Origin: an uncultured Ruminococcus sp.
GTDB taxonomy: Bacteria; Bacillota; Clostridia; Oscillospirales; Acutalibacteraceae
Direction of reading: 5' to 3'
Length of the DNA: 6,574 nucleotides
Assembly (NCBI GenBank): GCA_902767175.1
Contig: CACXGH010000234.1
Span: 1-6,574, forward strand
Shown here piece after piece: positions 1-5,026 of the stretch (positions are counted from its first letter, which is position 1; the number at the start of each line of letters is the position of its first letter). Under the pieces are notes generated by a model. It saw only the letters and a list, made by a program, of their open reading frames with translations, was not told where the DNA came from and ran no database searches. Both the position numbers and the translations under genes were made by a program.

Positions 1-11
1 GACAGTCACAT

Positions 12-50
12 GGGGAAAACCCTTTTCCGGCGGAAAAAGGGTTATTCCCC
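12..50. repeat. Strong imperfect inverted repeat (hairpin) at left edge
   Basis: GGGGAA at 12-17 pairs with TTCCCC at 45-50. AACCC with a T run and CCG pairs with CGG, an A run and GGGTT, leaving a loop of about one base and one or two bulges. Neither strand has a clear U tract after the stem, so it is not a standard intrinsic terminator. It could be the 3' end structure of a gene outside the window or part of a dispersed repeat. The short open frame through it (ATG at 10) looks like a by-product of the palindrome. Confidence 0.6.
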
Positions 51-260
51 ATACCCCTTTCCTAAAACCGCTGACTTGATCTATAAATAAACATACAAGT
101 CAAATTTCAGAAGAAGGAATTTAACGCCAAAGATATTAAGTAACGCCCCAAAAAGCGGAGCCAAAGGCGAACGATGATTGGCTGGCGGAACTTATGCAAA
201 GCTAAAGTATTCTATCGAATATTAGTATCATCTGTCAGCTTTTAAAAGTTGATCTCCGTG
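51..260. other. Gene-free stretch, nothing recognised
   Basis: No open frame of note, RNA gene or known motif was found on either strand. Small symmetries are visible: TGACTTG at 72-78 with CAAGTCA at 96-102, TATTC/GAATA at 208-221, and the palindrome CTTTTAAAAG at 239-248. The longest tempting frame (ATG at 174, 23 codons) has no ribosome binding site worth the name. Together with the MITE-like element at 261-439 and the fba terminator, the gene-free stretch covers 1-633. Confidence 0.5.
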
Positions 261-439
261 TTAAGGAAGCGCTGATAAATCCGGTGCCTGTATTGCGTTA
301 GCAATTTTTTCGTCAGGTTGTGCAAAAAGACCGCAGGCAACCTGTCGGTTGTTAAGGGATTTTTGTGCAAGATGGCGGAAAAATGGCAAGCAAGACAGGT
401 GCTGAGCCGTAAGGCGTGATTTATTCAGCGATTCCTTAA
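261..439. mobile_element. MITE-like element, 179 bp, with terminal inverted repeats and TTAA flanks
   Basis: The left end (261-281) and the reverse complement of the right end (418-439) match over about 21 bases with one substitution and one single-base indel; both start TTAAGGAA and share CGCTGA and TAAATC. TTAA at each end may be a 4-bp target duplication or part of the repeat. The interior codes for nothing plausible but is rich in symmetry: CAGGTTG (314-320) with CAACCTG (338-344), CAACC/GGTTG (338-351), and ATTGC/GCAAT (292-305) followed by a T run that resembles a weak rightward terminator. A shorter relative lies at 3520-3568. No transposase is present, so any mobility would need one elsewhere in the genome. 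The family name is unknown to me. Confidence 0.75.
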
Positions 440-462
440 TTTTTCTTCTTTTGAGAAAAATT
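438..462. repeat. 9-bp inverted repeat beside the MITE-like element
   Basis: AATTTTTCT at 438-446 and AGAAAAATT at 454-462 are perfect reverse complements around a 7-base loop. It starts inside the last two bases of the element at 261-439. The arms are AT-rich; it may be incidental or an insertion-site feature. Confidence 0.35.
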
Positions 463-492
463 CCCGCACCCCTTACTGAAAAACGGCCTGAC

Positions 493-540
493 AAAGAAAA
501 AACCGTCCCTGAGCGGTGCGTCGGCACCGTGCGGGACGGT
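493..540 (-). terminator. Intrinsic terminator of fba
   Basis: On the minus strand ACCGTCCC (540-533) pairs perfectly with GGGACGGT (509-502). An inner stem GCACCG/CGGTGC with a 4-base loop sits inside, and the hairpin is followed by a T run (TTTTTTCTTT, from 502 downward). It lies about 94 bases past the fba stop codon and there is no other gene between, so it most likely ends the fba transcript. Confidence 0.85.
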
Positions 541-633
541 CGGCCGCAGAAGCTATACTTCCGCAGGCTGTGTATTACAGTGAGGGCCGTCAGATAATAT
601 CAGACCCTGAAGGAACTCGTTCTCAGTCAGATC

Positions 634-1500
634 TCATGCCTTGCCTACTGAGCCGAACAGTTCCATCTTCTCCTTGACTGTAGCCTTGATAGCCTCAAAG
701 CCGGGAGCGAGAAGCTTTCTCGGGTCGAAGCCCTTGCCCTGAAGATCCTTACCCTCTTCAATGTACTTTCTTGTAGCTTCCTGGAATGAAAGCTGGCACT
801 CTGTGTTTACGTTGATCTTGGAAACACCGAGAGAAATAGCCTTCTTTATCATGTCGGCAGGAATACCTGTACCGCCGTGAAGAACGAGGGGCATCTCACC
901 TGTCTTAGCCTGAATAGCATCAAGTGTCTCAAAGCTGAGTCCCTTCCAATTCTCGGGATACTTGCCGTGAATGTTGCCGATACCTGCAGCAAGCATATCA
1001 ACACCGAGATCAGCAATAGTCTTGCACTCATCGGGATCTGCGCACTCGCCCATACCTACAACGCCGTCTTCCTCACCGCCGATCGAGCCTACTTCGCACT
1101 CGATTGAAAGACCGAGCTGATGAGCCACGTTTACAAGCTCCTGTGACTTTGCAAGGTTTTCCTCAAAGGGATAGTGTGAGCCGTCAAACATAATAGATGT
1201 AAAGCCTGCCTTAATGCACTTGTAGCAGCCTTCGTATGTACCGTGATCGAGATGGAGAGCTACGGGTACCGTAATACCGAGAGACTCGTCCATTGCCTTG
1301 ACCATGGCTGCAACTGTCTTGAAGCCTGTCATATACTTTCCTGCACCCTCAGATACACCGAGAATAACGGGAGAATTAAGCTCCTGAGCTGTAAGAAGGA
1401 TAGCCTTTGTCCACTCAAGGTTATTGATGTTGAACTGTCCTACTGCATAATGACCTGCCTTTGCCTTTTTCAGCATTTCTGCTGCATTTACTAATGCCAT
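634..1500 (-). CDS. fba: Class II fructose-bisphosphate aldolase
   Basis: This 288-residue zinc enzyme reversibly cleaves fructose 1,6-bisphosphate into dihydroxyacetone phosphate and glyceraldehyde 3-phosphate in cytosolic glycolysis and gluconeogenesis. It is a class II TIM-barrel aldolase: LHLDHG at 82-87 holds the catalytic Asp85 and metal-ligand His86, IECEVGSIGG at 133-142 holds a conserved Glu, GNIHGKY at 175-181 and LHGGTG at 207-212 supply the other two zinc histidines, and KINVNTE at 228-234 fits the phosphate-binding region. Length matches the short class IIB form. I chose the ATG at 1500 because the family's N-terminus begins there and GGAG lies 10 bases upstream (1514-1511). The longer in-frame start at 1563 would translate the leader hairpin. 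The gene stands alone, with its own promoter, a leader stem-loop and a terminator. Lysine is almost always AAG, suggesting high expression. A related tagatose-bisphosphate specificity cannot be excluded by eye. Confidence 0.96.
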   Translation of the reverse strand: MALVNAAEMLKKAKAGHYAVGQFNINNLEWTKAILLTAQELNSPVILGVSEGAGKYMTGFKTVAAMVKAMDESLGITVPVALHLDHGTYEGCYKCIKAGFTSIMFDGSHYPFEENLAKSQELVNVAHQLGLSIECEVGSIGGEEDGVVGMGECADPDECKTIADLGVDMLAAGIGNIHGKYPENWKGLSFETLDAIQAKTGEMPLVLHGGTGIPADMIKKAISLGVSKINVNTECQLSFQEATRKYIEEGKDLQGKGFDPRKLLAPGFEAIKATVKEKMELFGSVGKA

Positions 1501-1530
1501 TTTAATCACGCTCCAAATGTTTTTATTTCT

Positions 1531-1561
1531 GTATGACGGCACCATGTCAGTGACCGTATAC
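1531..1561 (-). promoter_or_regulatory. 5'-leader stem-loop of fba mRNA
   Basis: On the minus strand GTATACGGTCAC (1561-1550) pairs with GTGCCGTCATAC (1542-1531) through 11 base pairs and two single-base bulges around a 7-base loop. From the -10 box at 1577-1572, transcription should start near 1565, so the stem would begin within a few bases of the mRNA 5' end. Such 5'-terminal stems are known to protect mRNAs from decay in bacteria; a repressor operator is the other reading. Confidence 0.6.
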
Positions 1562-1571
1562 ATCTTCCTAT

Positions 1572-1600
1572 ATTATACAATAAACATACGAAAAGATAAA
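1572..1600 (-). promoter_or_regulatory. Putative fba promoter
   Basis: A perfect TATAAT -10 box reads on the minus strand at 1577-1572. At 17-base spacing the -35 position holds only TTTATC (1600-1595), a weak match, so activation or AT-rich upstream sequence may help. The 303-base gap between the divergent fba and ilvA starts (1501-1803) carries this promoter, the ilvA promoter and a pyrimidine-rich tract on the plus strand at about 1607-1707; I see no riboswitch in it. Confidence 0.6.
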
Positions 1601-1713
1601 GACTCTTTTTTGAAAATTCCCTGATTTTTTTATTTTTCTTTCATCTTTCCCCTCTGATTATATCATTACTGATGTAAATCCTTCCTTCTCTGCGCCGTAT
1701 TTTTTTCAAAACC

Positions 1714-1742
1714 TTGACATTTATGATAAAAAGCGGTATTTT
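1714..1742 (+). promoter_or_regulatory. Sigma-A-type promoter of ilvA
   Basis: A consensus TTGACA -35 box at 1714-1719 is followed by a 17-base spacer and TATTTT at 1737-1742. Transcription would start near 1749, giving a leader of about 55 bases that ends in the ilvA ribosome binding site. The leader has only a weak GTAA/TTAC pairing and no visible leader peptide or attenuator. Confidence 0.75.
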
Positions 1743-1803
1743 ATATAGGTGTAGAAGCTGTAACAAAAAATTACGGATAACAAAGAAAAAAGGGGATATC
1801 AAA

Positions 1804-3000
1804 ATGCTTACACTTGATAAGATCTATCATGCATCTTATGTTCTCAAGGAAGTAATAAGACCTACAGATATGATCAAGGCTACCAATCTTTCCGCCGACT
1901 GCGAGCTTTACCTCAAGACAGAGAATCTTCAGGTAACAGGTGCTTTCAAGGCAAGAGGAGCATATTATAAGATCTCTCAGCTCACCGATGAGGACAGAGC
2001 AAAGGGAGTTATCGCCTGCTCTGCAGGAAACCACGCACAGGGCGTTGCAAGAGCTGCTCAGAAGTACGGAATAAAGTCACTCATCTGTATGCCTGACAGC
2101 GCTCCTATCTCAAAGGTTGAAGCTACAAAGAGCTACGGCGCCGAGGTTTGTCTTGTAGAGGGAACCTATGATGATGCTCATGACAAGGCTGTTGAACTGC
2201 AGAACGAAACGGGAGCGACCTTCATTCACCCGTTCGATGATGAGCTTGTCATTGCAGGTCAGGGTACTATCGGACTTGAAATACTTGAACAGCTCCCCGA
2301 TGTCGATGCCATTATCGTGCCTATCGGCGGCGGCGGTCTTATCAGCGGTGTTGCATACGCTGTAAAGTCACTCAATCCCAATGTCAAGGTATACGGTGTT
2401 CAGTCCGCAGGCGCACCTTCAATGTATCTTTCAATGGCTCATAAGAAGATAGAAACACTTGACAGTGTAAATACATTTGCTGACGGTATCGCCGTGAAAA
2501 CTCCCGGTGAGCTTACGTTCGACCTTTGCAGCAAATATGTTGACGAAATAATGACCGTTACCGATGACGAGCTTGCTACTGCCATACTTTCACTCATCGA
2601 GAAGCAGAAGCTCATTTCAGAGGGTGCAGGCGCTGTTTCAGTTGCCGCAGCACTGTTTGATAAGTTCCCGATAAAGGGCAAGAAGGTATGCTGTCTTGTT
2701 TCGGGCGGAAACATTGACGTTACTATCCTGTCAAGAGTAATTGACAGAGGTCTGCAGAAAACAGGCAGACTTGCGGAGTTCACGATAGCGCTTACCGACA
2801 AGCCCGGCGAGCTGCAGAGTGTCTCCAGGATAATCTCTAAGCTGGGTGCTAATGTCGTTGCCGTAAGCCATGACAGAGCCGACCTTAACACCGATATAAA
2901 CTCATGCTATCTCAGACTTTCACTTGAAACGAGAAACCATGAGCATATCCAGAAGATAAAGGACGAGCTTTTAAAGCACGGCTACAAGACAGTAAACTAA
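1804..3000 (+). CDS. ilvA: Threonine ammonia-lyase (threonine dehydratase) with C-terminal ACT domain
   Basis: The enzyme uses pyridoxal phosphate to deaminate threonine to 2-oxobutanoate and ammonia, feeding isoleucine synthesis or threonine catabolism in the cytosol. In the 398 residues, TGAFKARGA (45-53) carries Lys49 for the cofactor, SAGNHAQG (73-80) is the substrate loop, IGGGGLISG (174-182) binds the cofactor phosphate and SGGN (300-303) closes the site. Residues from about 325 to the end form a single ACT domain, as in the medium-length type with one ACT domain rather than the longer classical biosynthetic IlvA. The start at ATG 1804 has AGGGG 8 bases upstream; the in-frame ATG at 1714 lies inside the -35 box and is rejected. 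ridA follows after 89 bases with no terminator between, so cotranscription is likely. Whether it is biosynthetic or catabolic (tdcB-like) cannot be decided here; the ACT domain suggests allosteric control. Confidence 0.94.
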   Translation: MLTLDKIYHASYVLKEVIRPTDMIKATNLSADCELYLKTENLQVTGAFKARGAYYKISQLTDEDRAKGVIACSAGNHAQGVARAAQKYGIKSLICMPDSAPISKVEATKSYGAEVCLVEGTYDDAHDKAVELQNETGATFIHPFDDELVIAGQGTIGLEILEQLPDVDAIIVPIGGGGLISGVAYAVKSLNPNVKVYGVQSAGAPSMYLSMAHKKIETLDSVNTFADGIAVKTPGELTFDLCSKYVDEIMTVTDDELATAILSLIEKQKLISEGAGAVSVAAALFDKFPIKGKKVCCLVSGGNIDVTILSRVIDRGLQKTGRLAEFTIALTDKPGELQSVSRIISKLGANVVAVSHDRADLNTDINSCYLRLSLETRNHEHIQKIKDELLKHGYKTVN

Positions 3001-3057
3001 GGGATCGCTGAATTGATCACGGAATACATACACCGGATCTGATAAGTAATTCCCTGA
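2997..3057. repeat. Probable degenerate relic of the MITE-like element
   Basis: The 25 bases at 2997-3021 match the reverse complement of the right end of the 261-439 element at about 21 positions, including GATCGCTGAA. The far side (about 3036-3057, ending TTCCCTGA) matches the opposite end at about 14 of 22 positions. If real, the insertion begins at the ilvA stop codon, which would sit in the TTAA-like flank. It fills much of the ilvA-ridA gap. Confidence 0.45.
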
Positions 3058-3089
3058 TATGTAATATTTAAAGAAAGGTTGTTATTCAA

Positions 3090-3464
3090 ATGGCAGAAGT
3101 AATTTATACCAGGAACGCTCCCGATGCAATAGGTCCTTATTCTCAGGCAATAAAAACAAACGGTCTTGTTTTCACATCAGGTCAGATAGCTATTGTTCCG
3201 GCTACAGGCAAGGTCGAAGCAGATACTATCGAGGGACAGACCGAGCAGGTAATGAATAACCTCAAGAACCTCCTTGAAGCAGCAGGCACTTCACTTGACA
3301 AGGCTGTAAAGACAGTATGCTTCTTAGCTGATATGAACGATTTCGCTGCATTCAACGAGATCTACGGCAGATATTTCACAGGCAAGCCTGCACGCTCATG
3401 CGTTGCAGTAAAAACACTCCCCAAGAATGTTCTCTGTGAGGTCGAGGTCATCGCTGAGGCATAA
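3090..3464 (+). CDS. ridA: RidA family enamine/imine deaminase
   Basis: RidA proteins hydrolyse reactive 2-aminoacrylate and 2-iminobutyrate, released by PLP enzymes such as threonine/serine dehydratases, to harmless 2-oxo acids, sparing other PLP enzymes from damage. They act in the cytosol as trimers. The 124 residues have the usual family length and landmarks: GPYSQA at 15-20, FTSGQI at 28-33, and the C-terminal block around Arg102 and Glu117 (PARSCVAV, CEVEVIA), where Arg binds the substrate carboxylate. The start at ATG 3090 has GAAAGG 11 bases upstream. It sits behind ilvA with no terminator between, and an intrinsic terminator follows at once. This order places the detoxifying enzyme next to the source of its substrate. 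A separate weak promoter in the gap is possible but unconvincing. Confidence 0.95.
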   Translation: MAEVIYTRNAPDAIGPYSQAIKTNGLVFTSGQIAIVPATGKVEADTIEGQTEQVMNNLKNLLEAAGTSLDKAVKTVCFLADMNDFAAFNEIYGRYFTGKPARSCVAVKTLPKNVLCEVEVIAEA

Positions 3465-3476
3465 TGATCAGGAACA

Positions 3477-3517
3477 ACCGGCTGCCGCATTTCTGTACTG
3501 CGTCAGCCGGTTTTTAT
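3477..3517 (+). terminator. Intrinsic terminator after ridA
   Basis: ACCGGCTG (3477-3484) pairs perfectly with CAGCCGGT (3504-3511), with inner CGCA/TGCG pairing, followed by TTTTTATT. It begins 13 bases after the ridA stop and should end the ilvA-ridA transcript. Confidence 0.88.
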
Positions 3518-3519
3518 TA

Positions 3520-3568
3520 TTACGGAATCGCTGAATAAATCATGCCTTACGGCTCAGCGCTTCCTTAC
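3520..3568. mobile_element. 49-bp deletion copy of the MITE-like element, flanked by TTAC
   Basis: Positions 3524-3558 match the reverse complement of 401-435 at 34 of 35 bases. Positions 3554-3567 match the reverse complement of 262-275 exactly. The two blocks share TCAGC, which corresponds to GCTGA at 271-275 and 401-405 of the long copy; removing the 130 bases between those repeats turns 179 bp into exactly 49 bp. Perfect TTAC repeats flank it (3520-3523, 3565-3568), fitting a 4-bp target duplication. It lies between the ridA terminator and the NUDIX ribosome binding site, so it occupies the likely promoter region of that gene. Confidence 0.75.
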
Positions 3569-3592
3569 TTTTTCACACGGAGGAAACCTGTA

Positions 3593-4102
3593 ATGAAATA
3601 CTGCTATGAATGCTCAGCGGAGCTTAAAGAAAAATATCTTGAGGGCGAGGGCATGATACCCTACTGCGAAAAATGCGGCTGTTTTCGCTTCCCGTTTTTC
3701 TCCACTGCCGTAAGCATGATTGTCCACGACCCCCAAAGGGAGAGAATACTTTTGATTCAGCAGTACGGGAAACGCAGCAATATACTTGTTGCAGGCTATG
3801 TGAACAAGGGTGAATGCGCTGAGGACGCCGTAAGACGTGAAGTGCTGGAGGAAACAGGGCTGAAAGTCACCTCTCTGAGCTATAACAGGAGCGAATACTT
3901 TGCACGGAGCAACACGCTCATGCTGAACTTCACCTGCACTGTGGACAGCGAAGATCTGAGCGGTGTAAGCGCCTCCGAAATAGACAAGGCACAGTGGTTT
4001 TCCATTGAAGACGCACGCAGGGAAATAAGGCCGGACAGTCTTGCGCAGAGGTTTTTGGAGGATTATATCAAAACCCGGGAAGAAAAACAAAGCAAGGAGT
4101 GA
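3593..4102 (+). CDS. NUDIX hydrolase with N-terminal zinc ribbon
   Basis: NUDIX enzymes cut nucleoside diphosphates linked to another group, using magnesium. Of 169 residues, the first 30 form a zinc ribbon with paired cysteines (Cys4, Cys7, Cys25, Cys28). Residues 68-90 are a complete NUDIX box fitting G-x5-E-x7-REVLEETGL, with Glu83, Glu86 and Glu87 as metal ligands. Zinc ribbon plus NUDIX recalls NudC-type NAD/RNA-cap pyrophosphatases, but the protein is shorter and the NudC signature after the box is not clearly present (SEYFARSNTLM at 100-110 occupies that place), so the substrate is open. ATG 3593 was chosen because GGAGG lies 9 bases upstream and the zinc ribbon starts there; the in-frame ATG at 3542 falls inside the mobile element. 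The stop overlaps the next gene's start by 4 bases, implying translational coupling. No strong promoter is visible behind the ridA terminator. Confidence 0.88.
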   Translation: MKYCYECSAELKEKYLEGEGMIPYCEKCGCFRFPFFSTAVSMIVHDPQRERILLIQQYGKRSNILVAGYVNKGECAEDAVRREVLEETGLKVTSLSYNRSEYFARSNTLMLNFTCTVDSEDLSGVSASEIDKAQWFSIEDARREIRPDSLAQRFLEDYIKTREEKQSKE

Positions 4103-4872
4103 GCAATACGGACTTCACGGATAAATACACAAGCAGCAAGGAAGAAAAGCTTCTTCTGAGAAGGCTCAGCGACCTTATAAAAAGCTCAGAGAAGAATTAC
4201 ACCACCGTTTACTCATCATTCTTAGACCCTGCACAGCTCTCTCTTGCCGCAGGTGTAAGGGAATTCTCCGGAATGATAGATTTTATAGGCGGATACGATG
4301 ATGCGGAAAGACGGCTTTGCAGAATTAAGGCTCATGAATACTGTGAGGACAGCGAGCCGCCCATTGTGCTGATAACTGCCGCAGCAGCAGACCGCAGTGC
4401 CGTGATTTCGCACAGAGATGTTCTCGGTGCGCTGATGGGACTCGGCATAAAGCGTGAAATGGTCGGAGATATCCTGCCTAATAAGAACTGTCCGCAGTTT
4501 TTCTGCCACAAATCAGCGTCTGAGCATATACTGCTGTCGCTTTCAAAAATAGGGCGGTATAATGTCACACTGACAGTATCCGATAAAGCTGAGCTTTACG
4601 AGCCTGAATATCAGCGAATTGAGGTGAACATAAGCTCCATGCGGCTTGACTGCATAGCTGCAGAAGCTTTTTCAATGTCAAGGGCAAAGGCAGCCGAACA
4701 GATAAAAAAGGGGCTTGTATTCGTAAATTGGAAGGAACAGACAGATACTTCATTTGAGCTTCATACAGGAGATAAGCTCTCCATGAGAGGAAAGGGCAAA
4801 GCCGAGGTAGGCGAACTTAAGGGCAGGAGCAAAAAGGGCAGGCTTTTTATAGAGCTTCTTAAAAAAGTCTGA
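4099..4872 (+). CDS. ylmH: YlmH-family S4-domain RNA-binding protein
   Basis: The C-terminal S4 domain (about 182-240, starting RLDCIAAEAFSMSRAKAAE) binds structured RNA. The N-terminal part has the family's FLDP (41-44) and HRDVLGALMGLGIKRE (105-120) blocks, and the 257-residue length is normal. YlmH in Bacillus lies by cell-division genes; S4 proteins of this type have been linked to the ribosome and ribosome quality control. I see no division genes here. The start is unusual: GTG at 4099 overlaps the NUDIX stop (GTGA), but the AAGGAG at 4094-4099 overlaps that same codon, so it cannot serve it by normal spacing. Coupled reinitiation would explain this. An in-frame ACG at 4108 sits at ideal spacing from AAGGAG and is one base from ATG, so true initiation may be there. 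The protein would differ by three residues only. Confidence 0.85.
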   Translation: MSNTDFTDKYTSSKEEKLLLRRLSDLIKSSEKNYTTVYSSFLDPAQLSLAAGVREFSGMIDFIGGYDDAERRLCRIKAHEYCEDSEPPIVLITAAAADRSAVISHRDVLGALMGLGIKREMVGDILPNKNCPQFFCHKSASEHILLSLSKIGRYNVTLTVSDKAELYEPEYQRIEVNISSMRLDCIAAEAFSMSRAKAAEQIKKGLVFVNWKEQTDTSFELHTGDKLSMRGKGKAEVGELKGRSKKGRLFIELLKKV

Positions 4873-4893
4873 ATATTCCCCTGCCGGACTTTT
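4863..4893 (+). terminator. Possible terminator overlapping the ylmH stop codon
   Basis: AAAAGTCTG (4863-4871) pairs with CGGACTTTT (4885-4893) with one G-T wobble around a 13-base loop. The T run is part of the stem and short, so termination may be weak. Its A/T arms could work in both directions. The hairpin at 4972-4997 may be a backup. Confidence 0.4.
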
Positions 4894-4912
4894 GCGAAAA
4901 TAAATCATAACT

Positions 4913-4942
4913 TTAACACAATCATCGCAGCTTTCATATTAT
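4913..4942 (+). promoter_or_regulatory. Putative dpaA promoter
   Basis: TTAACA (4913-4918), an 18-base spacer and TATTAT (4937-4942) match sigma-A consensus at five of six positions each. The overlapping CATATTATG (4935-4943) also resembles the CATAnnnTA -10 box of mother-cell sigma-K, with AC at 4916-4919 about 15 to 17 bases upstream. B. subtilis spoVFAB is sigma-K dependent, so both readings are open. Transcription would start near 4949. Confidence 0.5.
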
Positions 4943-4971
4943 GTAATGAACGATGATGACGCCGGAACGGT

Positions 4972-5007
4972 CGGAGCAGACGCATTCGTTTGCTCCGGCT
5001 TCTTTTA
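4972..5007 (+). terminator. Terminator-like hairpin in the dpaA leader
   Basis: CGGAGCAGACG (4972-4982) pairs with CGTTTGCTCCG (4987-4997) over 11 bp with one wobble and a CATT loop, followed by GCTTCTTTT (4998-5006). It lies downstream of the predicted dpaA promoter and ends just before the ribosome binding site (5014). It could terminate ylmH read-through, or act as an attenuator or stabilising leader stem for dpaAB. Confidence 0.65.
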
Positions 5008-5026
5008 TATGGTGGAGGTTATCCTT

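Noticed and set aside
10..90. Small open frame of about 26 codons from ATG 10
   Set aside because: It crosses the left-edge hairpin, has no ribosome binding site in view and gives a low-complexity basic peptide.
261..527. 88-codon minus-strand open frame
   Set aside because: It runs through the MITE-like element and into the fba terminator, has no ribosome binding site or recognisable domain, and is explained by those structures.
1501..1563. Longer fba start at 1563
   Set aside because: The added 21 residues are encoded by the leader stem-loop and are not part of the aldolase; GGAG precedes 1500.
1714..1803. Upstream start for ilvA at ATG 1714, with a cysteine-rich extension
   Set aside because: The start codon overlaps the TTGACA -35 box, the family begins at 1804 and a good ribosome binding site precedes 1804.
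3062..3067. Possible ridA promoter with TAATAT as -10
   Set aside because: Both hexamers match at only four of six positions and the implied start is almost on the ribosome binding site.
3542..3592. NUDIX start at ATG 3542
   Set aside because: It lies within the 49-bp mobile element, lacks a spaced ribosome binding site, and the zinc ribbon begins at 3593.
4946..5026. N-terminal extension of dpaA from ATG 4946
   Set aside because: The extension translates the leader hairpin, matches no part of the DpaA family, and GGAGG sits correctly before ATG 5027.
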